A stretch of DNA of 64,000 nt from Trissonchulus latispiculum (lineage: Eukaryota; Nematoda; Enoplea; Enoplida; Ironidae). Numbering within the stretch: position 1 is the first letter of the stretch; the number at the start of each line of letters is the position of its first letter. Below the pieces are notes generated by a model that did no database searches, was not told the origin of the DNA, and worked only from the letters and a program-made list of their open reading frames with translations. The stretch spans positions 1-64,000 of the forward strand of contig JASAND010011269.1 of the NCBI GenBank assembly GCA_030248195.1, in the 5' to 3' direction. The translations under genes were made by a program, and so were the position numbers. Below, piece after piece: positions 43,901 through 54,985 of this stretch.

Positions 43901-46900
43901 CTGCTTAAATAGGTTCTAAAACCTAATTTGCATAATTCGAATGCAAAAAATCTGACCTAAGCTAGCCCTGTGTTGAAGAGGGCTTCTGAATGGAGAAATG
44001 ACTCACACTACACTAAACATACAGGTTTCCGTTTTATACATTCCTGCTCCAGCAGGAATAAAAAGTGACCGGCTATTCAGAAATATGTCAAAGTCTAAGC
44101 TAATTTGCATATTGTACGAGTATTCAAATTTCGCGATGGTTTCAATATATATTTCTTCATAGAAGGCGGATGGCTAAATTGCAGACAATTTATACGGGTG
44201 TACGAATCAAACATTTTGATGTCGTTTGCGTTAAGTTAAATTTATGAATAAATGATACACTTTTCATTAAAATACGAATGAATTACATACAAATGAAATA
44301 CTGAGAATAAAATTAAATGAAACAAGGGAAGTTAAATGAATTACGAGTTTTCCATGTTTTCGTTTTTACGAAATCCTCCTATCCTCCTAACCTTTGCTAA
44401 TTTTTATTCTTTTTCAAGTATTTATCGAATTTCTACTATATAACTTTCCTTTCCTTTCCTAACTAGCCTTTCCACTCCCCTAATGCGGGCTTCCTAAAAT
44501 TTTTCCTGGCCAAACTTTCCGGTTGAGTTTTGACCCCAACCTGTTTCCCCTTTCCTTCATCACTTCGTCATTGTCCTCCCTTTATTAGGAGCACAGTGGC
44601 TCGCCATTTTCTTATAATTTCTGTATTGTTCGCATTAACCCATCACATTTCACCTCATTTTTAGGAAATCCATCTGTTATCACTTAGCCTATTTATTGAT
44701 AATTTAATTCCTACTAGTTAATTTAATTAGCCAGGCCGTAGTCTCGTAGTAGCCCAAAACAAATCAACTTTCATAAAAACTAGTACTGTCAGTGACGAAA
44801 GTTTAATTAAGGCTATGGGATTCACCAGCCAAGTCCCAATGCAGTAACATTAACTGTGCCTGCGACCAATGTAATTGGATACCTATCAGAGATGGAACCG
44901 GGTCACCGGGTCACCGGGTCAGTTCGGGTCACTGTATGGACCGGGTCACCGGGTCAGGAGCTCTGACCCGGTCTTGACCCGGTATTTTTGATTGGAGGAA
45001 TTGTTTTGCTGTTATAGGATAGTTTTCAAAGTTTTACCAATTCTTTCCAACTGAAAACTTCAACAAAACTAGCAATAGAAATATTCTTAACTTAATCGTG
45101 TAGTTTTTTAACTGCTTGTCGCTGTAGTAGTGTGCTCATAATAGTTGTAATGCCCTGTCAAGCTTAGATCTAGGTTTGAAACTACAATCAGTGCGTTGAA
45201 TTTTAGCTAGAAAATGAAAACTATTACATGGGCCCTGAGAGTCTGAATCTTTATTTTAAAATCTAAAATTATCCATGCTCCATCTACTGTAAGTGATTTA
45301 TCGCTGCTGCTATTATTTTTGGAGGGACAGGGTCAGACTGTGGGTTTCAAATCTCGGTAAGAAGGAAAATCTCAGCAAAACAAGGTTTACAGATTCTGAG
45401 TTTTACTTTGCATTTTTTGCAAGTGTTATGGCTTACTACATAATATCTTCAGGAACCAATTGTAATTGATTTTATTTACGAAAAATATTTTCAAAGAATT
45501 TCCGCTGAGTGAAACTTCAATCATACAACTAAATGAAATATTTTACTAAAATATATAATGATAAAACAGAACAGTGCTAATGTTAAACCCTATGATTACA
45601 ATTAGATGATGTTATGACTTTGGCAAAGTATTTTGTTCCAATTTGTTTGATTAAAAAAGCTATGTAGTTTACTTCACATTATTGAGTGCAAAATCGTGCA
45701 AATCGTTTTCATTTTTTCCGGCTTACTATATTATATTCACTTTCCAATGCTACTACTTTAAGGAAAGCAAAACTTTTGCCCAACTTGATATTTTTAGTCG
45801 TCAAAAATGTCCAAAATGGTAAAAAACACTAATCGCACTCCAATAAAGTATTTTTAATTTTTTGCAAGCTTAAACCTGAATTTTCAAAAATACCGGGTAA
45901 CCGGGTCACCGGGTCAGGGGTCGACTGGGTCACCGTGTCACCGGGTCAGTAAATAGTGACCCGGTTTCATCTTTGATACCTATAATTATCATTCACCATC
46001 GGTCGAATATCTTCTAAAAACGATATGAATTTAGGGGAATATTCTATGCTATATGCTATATGCAGTAAGTTATGCCAAATAATTCAGAAGACATGACAAA
46101 TGCTGAATGCGCAAATTTGTAGAAATCTGAAAAAAGATGAAAAGCATTTAAATACGATGAAACTTTTTGGTTAACTTCGCCGTTCAACGTTTTAAGCTCT
46201 TCGCTCTGAGTTGTGTGAGACAGTATCAAATGCTTCGGCTAGGTCTAAGGAATGCTAGATTTAGTTCTTTGCGACGAACCCTATATGTCTTCATTATGCT
46301 GGGTGGGATTACAACTGTATTCTGTGCATCCATTCACAGCCTTCTGCATAATGTGTCCGTCTTGATTCAATGAATCGCCCAAAAAGCCTGGTAAGTACAC
46401 TACCAATTGTGATGGGACAATGGTTATGGACGTGTTCATGTCCTTTCATTTCCTTTTGGCAGCAGGATGCGTCCTCTGCGCTTTATGGCCTTGCTATGGC
46501 TTTGAGGCGGTATCCTAGATTTCTTAGTGCCGTCGCGTCTCCGGGTTGCTGATTCCTCAGCTGCTCTACTAAGACTGGCTTCCATGGCTCTGCTACGCCT
46601 TGCCTTGCCATTCCCAGTACTAAATTTGTAGCCACTTCTGGTAAACCGCTTCCGGGTATACACGGGGCACGGTCTCTGATGCTGGAGCCTTGCCATTTCT
46701 TTGGCTTTAAAAATGGGTTTGAAGCGTTCATTCTTTTCCATTGCTTGTTGGAGGAGCAAACAGACATCAGATATCATTCAGTAAGGGAAAAGGTAAAGCT
46801 TGCCCATTACAAAGTTCAATTATAATTTATTTGTTTCAACATGTATGCAACCATTTCAACAATACTAATAAAAGACATTCCCAAGCTGATATTCATTGTT

Positions 46901-47031
46901 GATCCAAGCTTGCTAAGCAGCTGCGGAATCTGAAACTATACTACAGTAAATGGAACGTTGCTTTGACTTCTTGCTTTTTAGGCTTAAGCATGGTGTTCCT
47001 CCTAGAATTTGCTCAGTTGAATTACTCATAG
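37738..47031 (+). CDS. DEG/ENaC family sodium channel, complete gene model
   Basis: Amiloride-sensitive type cation channel subunit: two transmembrane segments with a large outside loop. Six exons: 37738-37869, 38600-39208, 39760-40047, 40153-40341, 40606-40774 and 46982-47031; phases agree and the sum is 478 codons plus stop. The N-terminus has AQFAEETTAHG and TM1 (FWSICILVVWTAM), then IQFPAVSVCNLN (about residues 69-80), LPYDNTDC, the cysteine-rich block EYCNC-like AQYCNCTDA and KLCPQACEEREF, and EEMLSCNLLSSIGGTLG leading to TM2. TM2 (GLSMVFLLEFAQL) keeps the GxS filter as Gly-Leu-Ser but is four residues closer to IGG than in ASICs, and the protein ends six residues later with no cytoplasmic tail. 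A 12-base microexon may be missing. The last intron is 6.2 kb and full of transposons. Confidence 0.82.
37935..37986. repeat. (GTT)n microsatellite in channel-gene intron 1
   Basis: About 17 GTT units in a row in the first intron of the channel gene. The poly-valine frame through it is not coding. Confidence 0.95.
38010..38391. mobile_element. TTAA-flanked G-tract MITE in channel-gene intron 1
   Basis: CAAGGGTA and CCCCCCTTG form short inverted ends, flanked by TTAA at 38006-38009 and 38392-38395. Inside, near both ends, are GAGGGGTCC and GTACC words. It is 382 bp and non-coding. Confidence 0.55.
41125..41872. mobile_element. Helentron/HINE-like element, copy 2
   Basis: CCTGCTGCGC at 41183-41192 and the hairpin CCTGCTGCGC-TGAG-GCGCAGCAGG at 41847-41870 match the copy in the MULE. 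The 25 bases before the hairpin (GAGCAAACATAAGAGA) match copy 3. The exact left boundary is estimated from the spacing in copy 1. It lies in the last intron of the channel gene. Confidence 0.7.
42469..42998. mobile_element. Helentron/HINE-like element, copy 3
   Basis: Starts CAAGCAATATTTTCTGCGAAAG, close to the CAAGCAAGATTGTCTGCAAAAG start of copy 1. It has CCTGCTGCGC at 42530-42539 and ends with a hairpin at 42973-42996 (loop TGGG in place of TGAG). It shares its right-hand 110 bp with copy 2. Confidence 0.7.
43000..44886. other. Intronic stretch without recognised elements
   Basis: Part of the last intron of the channel gene. A GC-rich patch at 43235-43330 stands out from AT-rich surroundings but matches nothing I recognise. 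No exon with correct phase for the channel was seen here. Confidence 0.3.
44887..45975. mobile_element. hAT-type element with GGGTCACC arrays, 8-bp TSD
   Basis: Ends CAGAGATGGAACC and, mirrored, CAAAGATGAAACC. ATACCTAT is duplicated at 44879-44886 and 45976-45983. CCGGGTCACCGGGTCA units fill 44897-44985 and 45893-45965. The 0.9-kb interior is AT-rich with no transposase frame. It is 1,089 bp, in the last intron of the channel gene. Confidence 0.85.
46150..46780 (-). pseudogene. Decayed LINE reverse transcriptase fragment
   Basis: On the minus strand LDLAEAFDTVSHNS (about 46250-46210) is the first RT block of LINE polymerases (DLxKAFDSVSH), preceded by QKAVNGCTEYS, which resembles the QKGF...GC segment upstream of it. 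Frameshifts and stops separate the blocks. The open frame at 46436-46777 is upstream in the same orientation and may be its eroded N-terminal part. The plus-strand frame at 46167-46373, which looks like a membrane segment, is a shadow of this. Confidence 0.55.
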
Positions 47032-48640
47032 CTTTGCGAAAATTTTTGCAATAATTTAAAACCAGGCAACCTGTACGTTTAATCAATGTTTCAAATATAT
47101 GGAAGTTGTTAAAACAGTGTTCAAAAGATGTTCAAGCTCTACTGCTTAAGCACAGAATTATGCAACTGGTCTAGCCAGATTTCGTATCTAAGCTAATATG
47201 AAAGACACGACATTTCTACACTCTGCCAAGGCACTTTCAGAAGAGCCTCAGTGCCGCACGCGTTTTAAGACACGTATAGTATTTTGCAAATATTTATCTA
47301 TTTTGAAATGAACGCTCTGAACCATGGACTGCATAGCTGCAGCAATTGTGATTCAGTTTTCTTGGATTGGAATTCAGTTAATTGTGTAGTGTAGGCAGTA
47401 GGAGAAGGCGCTATTAACTCTTCTCCTATTTTATTTCAGGAAGTGTTTCCTGAATTTTCCATTAAACCCTCCAAAATTACTTTTAGAACCCTTAAAACCT
47501 TAACTTTATTTACTAGAATGTCTGGTATGTAACGATGTATCTTCGGATGCGAAAATGGGTAATCTAAAATGAGGCGCTATCCTTCTTAAGTTTCTTGAAA
47601 ATCCTAAAATCCCCTATTCCTTTAATAACTGTAAAGATAACGATAAAGATTACACTACATTTAAATTGTTTTATTGTTGGCTTGCAGAAGATTACGCACC
47701 AGAATCAACTTATATCAGAGGGTATTTCGCAATACCTTCTTTCATTCGTAATCATGAGTCACCCTACCTTCAGTTGAGAGCTTTTCTTGGTCACAATTTT
47801 GGTGTCTACTTTAAAATGTTATTTCGGGGTCATTTAAGATTAGCATCTCCTTGGTCTTTCCTAGCCCACGAGCTTTAACTCCCTTCTGTTTGAAATTGTA
47901 ACTCAACTCCTGCGTGCTCAGTCATCCAGTCCGTCCACTTTTCCCTTTTCCAAATTTTCTACTTTATTGATTCCCCTCCTTCATGCTATCTTATTGATTG
48001 TCAGTAAGTTTATTTTTTATTTGTTTGTTCCTTAATCTTTCTATATTATAAAATAACGTCGTCTCTGATAAATCGTCAGTTGTCATTTATTTTATGTTTG
48101 AATTAGAGTAATTTTCAATTCCTAGGTAGTTACTCTGTGGTTAACGCGGGACACTTTCTGAGCGTATTTAGCGGTCCACCTCTTCCATTTTTATTAGGCG
48201 CCAGACAGTCCAGCGTCCCCCAAGATTTATATTCCCCACTCCCTTGCGAGGGTTACAGTCGAGGTTAGTCATGTATAATAGGATGTTTAGAAAATATTGC
48301 TGTATTCATGATACGAGAACCGTAATTCGGATTCTTTCACTAACGCTCAAGCGAAACAAGTTGGGTAATATTTCAAACATTGGATAAGTTGCGTAAAACG
48401 ATCCTATCCCAAGTTTCAGGATTGTATTGACGTGAATATGTTGATGCCAGTATTCATAACATTCTGGGAAGAGTAATTAATGTATTAACTACTGTGTTCT
48501 TAAGCATAATTCATGTGGCCCTGAATCAAAGCTAATTCGAAGCACCATGTATTACCATTTCCCCTTTTGTAAATTCCAGACCTGTACACCTGAGGAAAAT
48601 ACGGGTGGAAAGTCTGAGCAGTAAGCAGCTTTCATTACAA
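47032..48640. other. Gene-free stretch downstream of the channel gene
   Basis: AT-rich sequence with no recognised exon or repeat end. Pyrimidine-rich segments near 44.4 kb and 47.9 kb look alike in composition only. Confidence 0.25.
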
Positions 48641-48648
48641 CAACTTAC

Positions 48649-49326
48649 AGTTTCTTTAGCTGACTCATAATAGGCGGGAAACTCGTTAGTGGTATTGTAG
48701 ATAATTTCGGCAAAAGCATAGTTTTTCCTAAAACACAACCATGACGCTGAAATATGAATAGTATAGAATTTCCGGCTGTTCAACACATGAAAATCCTGAA
48801 GGCAAAGCCATTTGAAGGTAATACTATTTGAAGAGTGTGAATGATACGACATACCTTACTGATTTCAAGCACTGTTTCAGCGTTTTGTTGCAGTAAGCAG
48901 GATTTGACAGGTTGGACCAAAGCTAAATAAAATAAATTTTTGGCACATACTAAATGGGAATGACCACGTTCAGCAAACAGTAGCCAAAATATATACCCAA
49001 AGTTCTCACACGGTGACAAGGCAGCCAGCTAATAGAGTCCCGATCTCTAGTGATCCATGGACTAGGATATATTTCTGGTCAGTTCCCGTGATTGGAAAGC
49101 ATTTATGTATTGAAAGGCTCTAACAGTTTCTGTTTTTGATGGATATGAGAAAACAAATTGCCTGTATCCAGCAGTCTTTTACCAAATTACGAAAAGACTT
49201 TTTGGAAATTTCTTGTTTGTACTTCCTTCTTCCCTGGGAGTCTGTTTCGTAACATGGAATTGTGATTACTAAGTTCTGAATATATTCGTTTTCTTGCAGT
49301 AGAACGGCATGCTCGGAAGAAGCCAA
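48649..49326 (-). CDS. Possible exons of an unrecognised gene
   Basis: Three minus-strand segments have splice-like borders: near 49190-49300 (NLVITIPCYETDSQGRRKYK), 48860-48922 (NPAYCNKTLKQCLKS, TTTAG acceptor and GTAAGG donor) and 48649-48727 (NYAFAEIIYNTTNEFPAYY, TTTTAG acceptor and GTAAGT donor). The phases of the last two do not agree, so they cannot be joined directly. The first faintly resembles the pre-TM2 region of DEG/ENaC proteins and lies downstream of the partial channel gene at 51682-54577. This is a weak call. Confidence 0.25.
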
Positions 49327-49419
49327 ACCTCTATGAAGAAGGCCGCCCCTAATGACGAAATGAATCCTAAGTCATATGTGGCTCGCCCGTCGCTATTGAC
49401 GCCTCCCTCTTATGCTGCA

Positions 49420-50480
49420 GAGTGTTTGGTTGGGATCCTGTTAGATTAGTGTACTGGGCATTCATATTCCTCATAGCCGGCGACACTGAAAAACCCTGGC
49501 CCATGGCCACCGTCGAAACCAATATGGTTCTGTGCTTCCTGCTCCAGACCGGTAGGGTACTCTGGGTGCTCCATCAAATGTACTCTGTAGCTGTGGACCC
49601 ACTCCGGTGCATGCTGTGGTCTGACGGTCGCTGAACTAAGCCATCCAGCTATCTGTAATAAAATTCTAACGGTGCGCTGAATGTGCATCAGTGGCCGCCA
49701 TACGGAATGTCACCTGAAACCCTGGCTCCCAAGGCTTCACTCAGTCAATAGTTACCTCTCCCGTTTCCTCCAGTCCTTCCGGTTGGCCTTGTGATATTGA
49801 CGGCCTGACTCCTCGCCCAAGCCAGTTGGTGCGCTTCGAATTCTTGTCATCTCTAGAGAAACGATTTTACTTCAGAAAAAAGGTCCACGAACTGGAAGCA
49901 GACGTTATTCTGCCACAGGAAACCTGGCGCAAACTGGTGGTGATCAGAAACTGAGTTATTCCTAAGGATTCCTTACCCAGGCAAACTGGGTGCCAAGGAT
50001 TTACCAGTGATGTGTGCTCTGCGTTTTCCAGACTCCTGGAGGTAGCATTCCGAGTGCGCAGCTCTGGTGCATTAGCTGATCAAAGCGAATGCACCCCTTC
50101 CAGAAGTGGAGTATCCCACTCTTATTGATCTGCTTTATCAATATTGCCGAAAACATGCCTAAGGATGTACAGGTATCATTGTTTGCAGATGATCTTGCTA
50201 TGTGGACTAGAACACTTCTTTGAATGAAGCTTCTGATCTCCTTCAGCTTGCGTTTATTAATCATATTGACGCATAGGTTTAGTGCTGGAAAATGGACGTA
50301 AATGTTACCAATTCAGAGTATACCATCTTTACAACTCCTAATAAGAAGGCTGTTCCGACTCATCCATTGAAATTGGCTGGGCGTGACATTCAACGGGACT
50401 CATCTTTTTGGGCATTCCTTTTGACAGGATCCAAGTTTAAGGCCTCATGTTCAAAAATGACACCTAAACTGCTAAACTAA
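49420..50480 (+). pseudogene. Decayed LINE with endonuclease and RT remnants
   Basis: HELEADVILPQETWR near 49895-49940 is the QET block of an APE-type endonuclease. PKDVQVSLFADDLAMWTR near 50158-50211 is the RT catalytic FADD block. NVTNSEYTIFTTPNKK and LKLAGRDIQ further on continue the RT region. The pieces lie in different frames with large internal deletions. The order EN then RT on the plus strand fits a Jockey/CR1-like LINE. Confidence 0.7.
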
Positions 50481-51681
50481 AAAAATGAATGCTAAAACTC
50501 AATTTTAGCACTGTCTTAGTTGGCATACTGCTTATATTGCTCGCTAAAAGTTGTGTTTCTGCGTTTAATCAATATTTTTGACGGTGTCTGCCAAAATGTC
50601 CCTAAGGTTTGAATTTTTCAGCCTTCGTATGTATCGAATTTTCAAATTTTGATGGGTTCCATGCCACACCAGAATTTCCTTTTGTGAAGGTGTGGTTGTG
50701 ATAGTGCTTGAAAGTGCTTGAAAGTCTGTCTTATAAAAGTCAACCTAATGTAAAGTTTTGGCCCCAGAGATTGGTAATTGGGCAGCCAAAGACCTTTACC
50801 GGGGTGCTGTGCGCTAAAAACTGGATACGCAACCCGGACTGGAGATGATTTTCCAGGCCGACCTCGACAAGCCTCGCCAATTAGAATGCACCAGATATCG
50901 TGAAACCTAACTCACTCCCACTACGTTACCCCAAATCCTAGGCCCTAAGTCCCTACTTACCGAGCTAAATAAATCTAAACCCTAGCTAAATTACACTGGG
51001 CCAAGTGGCCGTGTTACAATATTTAATATAAAAGAGGGGGGGGGTAGCACAATAAATTTTGGGATACACACTTACAAGTTTATGATCCAGATATATAGAG
51101 CAGGAAAAGGCAGGAAAAATACAGAAGTCCAACCGCAATAATATAATAATTAAACAGGCCCCGATAGCAGAAAGATGGGTGTTCCCCACCCAACCTATCA
51201 CCAGATTGGGAGACTTTTACTTGCCTAAACCGGCGTTCAAAGCACTAGGGAACCCCAACAATAGGATATAAAAAACAGGAAATAGCATATATTGGGCCAG
51301 AGAAAGACTAAAATTAACCGACCGTCTAAAGCAAGCGCAAACGTAAGACTGACTGGCCTTTTTGAAATAATGAGAGAACGTGCAATCACGCGATCACACG
51401 TGACTTGGCCAGCCAATCAAATTTTAGATAGACTTTTGAGAGAATTTCGAAACCAAAATGACAAATTGCTGATCTATCTTTGCAAAAAACATACAATTAC
51501 ATTATTTCAAACCCAAAATATGAACTATCGGGGCAATTTTGGCAAAAACGAGATACGTAAGTTCGTGCTAATTTTGAATGGAGAATCCTTTTAAATAATA
51601 ATAAAATATGACAGTAGGGCATCACCGCCCTACTGTACACTAAAATGTTTGCTCCATTAGCGTATTGACAATATTATATAC
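50481..51681. other. No gene recognised; contains a 9-bp-stem hairpin
   Basis: CAGTAGGGC and GCCCTACTG at 51612-51636 form a hairpin with a 7-base loop, which may mark an element's end. The open frame at 51292-51594 has no splice or family support. TM2 of the channel gene on the minus strand should lie downstream of 51682 but was not found. Confidence 0.3.
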
Positions 51682-54577
51682 CTGGTAGTTTCGAGCAGGC
51701 CAGATAGAACGAGTGGTAATGACTGTGTACTCCTCTTCGCTTAAAATGAAAAAGCAGTTGACTTAATATACAATATGGATAGGCAAGCACATTTTATTTC
51801 ATAACTGAAACAAAGTTCAATTTCCTGTTACTTGGTTAGTATCACTAGAGTATGGTATATTGCACGTCGACGCTCGTAACCCTGCGTATGTTACCATGAC
51901 AGCATATTTAGGAACTGGTAGATGCCTTCCTATTTGTTTAGTCTTTAAAAATGTTTCGCACAAATTCTGTCTGACTTTGTTGATGCTTCCCTGAAGACGT
52001 CCATAAAAAAGCCAAGTTCAAATTGCGATGCCCTCGCAATATAAGAATTCCTCGCTGTTACCTACATTCAGTGGTACCAAAGCCACGAACATACTTTTGA
52101 ACTTACAAACATCCTTCTGGACATGTCACGGTAAGGTTGCTGTTAGCAAAATGACCAGCTTCGACTATACATAATGCATGCGGCCATCTTTACAAAAAGA
52201 TTAGCATTGCTCTGTAAACTTAGTGAAACGTTACTGAATACTGCAATGTGGACTTCGCCAATCGACTAGCTAAACATTAAAAATTAAAAACATCCCTTCT
52301 TAAGCATAAGGATTATCTCAACTATAACTTACATTCGGTGAAACTTGTGCACCAAGCAACTCCTTTGTATGGCGGAAACTGTGGATGGCTGCAGGAACAT
52401 TTTTCAATGAAGTATTGCTGAGAGGCAAAACTTTCGCAACTCTGCACAAACGATATATTAATTATAATCTGCATCATACTAATATTAATTAATACTGGCA
52501 ACCACCATAGTACACCATATTAATACTGTCACAAACAATGAGATAAGGGATATCAAAACTGGGTGCTTCCTACCAAAAAGTTTTGTTGCATATATAAAGT
52601 GAGGATGCTATAATATGAAGCTAATGATGAAAAATGTTAAGAGGAGAGTAAAAAAGCAGTCATTCGGTTCCACATAAAGTGTTCAAGCAGTAGCAGAATA
52701 AATAACATGAATAGGATGCAAGCAATCTGTTAAGCAAATGAAGGACATCAATTATTAATAAGAAATAGGAATAATCAATAGTAATGATTCCTTGCAGGAG
52801 TTCCCACCTGAACTGAATATGGTCGCTCGTTTAACGTCACAAATGAAGTTTGGTCAATTTGGAAAGGAATGCAGTGTCCGTATCTTCCTCCTAGTTTCTT
52901 CTTCATTGTCTTTAAAAATATAATAAATGCAAAATATACGCAATAATTGGAACAAATGGTTTTGTAATTTCATAGGTGAGAACAAAAGGTGATTCGCAGT
53001 ATAAATCGTAATTTTCAGCCGATTTGTGCAAATGATGATAAGTATGGAACGTTACTAAGTTACTATTTAGTTTTACGGGAACTATCGTGCAGATTTCTTC
53101 AAATAGAGGCTTTGTTTCTAGGATTTTATGCGATTATAGAATAACAATATTGGTCAAATTTCATTAAGCTTTTCACGTTAATGCTAACGTTAATTTCCTG
53201 ATTAACCAATAAAGTCACTAGTCAACCCTTTTTGAACACAAACCGTGGACAATTTTAATTATGTATTTTCCTTTTTGTAGAAAAGTGAAATAGAAAGTTT
53301 TAGAGACCAATAGGATTGGATCCGTTATGATGTAGAATATAGAGTTGTTATCGGATGTTTAGCGAGGTAGTCGCTACCACATTTTTGGCGACGAGGATGG
53401 GATCATTTTAAACTACCACGTGCCTTCCTGGATACCCCAGGACAACCACCACGTGCCTTCCTGGATACCCCAGGACAGCCACCACGTGCCTTTCTGGATA
53501 CCCCAGGACTTCCTCCCATTAGCTGGAAGCAATGGGAACCTACACTGTTAACCTACCTATATGACCGCTACGGGATTCGATGCCTTTCCTGAACCCCGCA
53601 AGATCGCTATCTTGCTTACCTGCATCGGAATCGAAGCTCACAGAATTTATATATCATTACCGAAGCCCAACGGGGAAGAGACATTTGACACTGTCCTTAC
53701 CGCTCTCCGAAACCATTTCACCCCAAAGGCCAATATCGTTGCGGCCCGCCATGAATTCCGTCAACGGAAACAAGCCACGACGGAAACCATAGATTCGCTT
53801 TACAGCGACCTTTGTTCTCTGTCCGTACCATGTGACGTTATGGATCCTCATGAGAAAATACGAGACCAATTTATCCACAAAGGAACCGCCTGCCTCCTGC
53901 AAGGTATAATCCAGCCACTATGGCATATGAACGAACAACCTACTTTGACCGAAACTCCTAAAAAGAGGGGAAGTGTGGTGACTATGTTTTGTGGAAGACA
54001 TATGAGTTTTGTGCTAACAGTAGAAAATGATGGACCTAAAGATAAACCTTATCTCTTGGTTATGGACGATCACTTCACCAAGTGGCCTGAGGTCGGAATC
54101 GTTGGGTCTCCAACCACTGGAACCGCCATATCGTTTTTGGGACCTTTGTTTTCCCGGTTTGGGTCTCCCAAAGAAAAAGAGGACTATGAATTTGAAGTGG
54201 AGAGGAGAATGTAGAAAAGTGGAATAGAAAGTTTTAGAGACCAACAGGATTGCATCAGTTATGATGTAGAATATAGAGTTGTTATCGGATGTTTAGCGAG
54301 GTAGTCGCTACTACACTTTTGCTTCGATTAAATACTCTAACACCAGTGAACTCTTATTAGAGCAATTACGGCACCATAAATACTGAGTACGATAAAGGTA
54401 AACGTACATAAATCACAGTATATCTTGATTTAAATCCAACAGGTATGGTTAAGCCACTGTTTTGTGGAAAGTCTTGTTGGCGGGGACTTCGCAGTAACAT
54501 TTTAAGACCAGAAGTTTCATCTGCCTGTGTATAAGTTTCCGTATTCGCAGACAGAATAAATTGCAACCCTAAACTGA
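51682..54577 (-). CDS. Second DEG/ENaC channel gene, partial
   Basis: Five minus-strand exons cover the outer loop: 54408-54577 (TSGLKMLLRSPRQ, GLTIPVGF), 52808-52909 (GRYGHCIPF), 52333-52441 (CESFASQQYFIEKCSC, then HPQFPPYKG and AWC), 52107-52139 (NLTVTCPEGC) and 51682-51739 (YTVITTRSIWPA). This is the standard order: LLHSP-like segment, YGxC, CxxxC...CxC, CxxxC, then Y...S.WP. Phases agree except at 52333/52139, where the strong GTAAGT donor is off by one and a weaker GTTATA donor four bases on would fit. Exons for TM1 (5') and TM2 (3') were not found. A 1,040-bp LTR element sits in the intron between the first two exons. It is a paralogue of the gene at 37738-47031 on the opposite strand. 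Confidence 0.75.
53276..53381. repeat. 5' LTR, 106 bp
   Basis: Begins TGTAGAAAAGTG and ends GCTACCACA. It differs from the 3' LTR at only a few positions, which suggests a fairly recent insertion. Confidence 0.88.
53561..54214 (+). pseudogene. Gag-integrase fusion frame of the short LTR element
   Basis: A 217-residue frame. About residues 1-125 are retrotransposon gag-like (RKIAILLTCIG, then FTPKANIVAARHEF and RQRKQATTETIDSLYSDL). After about residue 160 it becomes an integrase core piece (DDHFTKWPEV ... LFSRFGSPKE). The conserved start of gag (SWKQWEP) lies just upstream in another frame at about 53525-53545, so a one-base shift breaks the N-terminus. Upstream of that are three copies of a 33-bp repeat (53413-53510) encoding an 11-residue Pro-rich unit. 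The stop overlaps the first bases of the 3' LTR. PR, RT and RNase H are deleted. Confidence 0.75.
54210..54315. repeat. 3' LTR, 106 bp
   Basis: Begins TGTAGAAAAGTG and ends GCTACTACA, directly after the purine tract. Same length as the 5' LTR. Confidence 0.88.
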
Positions 54578-54683
54578 CTAGAAGTCACAGCATGTGTTTT
54601 AGAGATTGCTTACATAATCTAATGACGTCACATTTAAAACTTCTGCATAATACTATCAGAATAAATGCATTGTAACCTGTAAC

Positions 54684-54883
54684 CAGACATGTGCAGGAGG
54701 GGAAGTTCTGGGGGGGGGTGAAGGGCGGCCGAAGGCCGCCGAAAAACCGGATTTTTCCGGTTTTTTACCGGAAAATCCGGATTCTGGGGGGGGGTGAGGG
54801 ACCCCGCAGGGGGGGTGAGCTCAGGTCTGGTGGGGGGGGGTGAACACCCCCCAAAAACCCCCCCCCCCCCAAGCACACGTATG
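54684..54883. mobile_element. hAT-type G-tract MITE, 8-bp TSD
   Basis: CAGACATGTGC at the left and GCACACGTATG at the right are imperfect mirrors. CCTGTAAC is duplicated at 54676-54683 and 54884-54891. The inside has a palindromic GGCGGCCGAAGGCCGCC, an AACCGGATTTTTCCGGTT inverted pair and long G runs. A relative lies at 62970-63132. Confidence 0.82.
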
Positions 54884-54985
54884 CCTGTAACCCGTAAGTC
54901 TAAGCAAAAGCAAACTTCCATAACCGAATATTAAAGATTTTTGCGAAAGGAACTATAACTATATATTTGTAATCATAACATTAAG

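Larger units (their letters stand above)
53276..54315 (+). mobile_element. Short LTR retrotransposon (TRIM-like), Ty3/gypsy type
   Basis: Two 106-bp LTRs (TG...CA) flank 828 bp. CTTTT is duplicated at 53271-53275 and 54316-54320. A primer-site-like TTTTTGGCGACGAGGAT follows the left LTR and a purine tract (GTGGAGAGGAGAA) precedes the right LTR. The internal part lacks protease, RT and RNase H and so depends on other elements. It lies in the intron of the second channel gene. Confidence 0.88.

Noticed and set aside
46167..46373. Plus-strand frame resembling a channel TM1 exon
   Set aside because: The minus strand of the same bases carries the LINE RT block LDLAEAFDTVSH, and the frame lacks a usable donor, so it is a shadow.
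53276..54315. Endogenous retrovirus with envelope
   Set aside because: There is no envelope, RT or protease sequence; the element is a short non-autonomous LTR retrotransposon.
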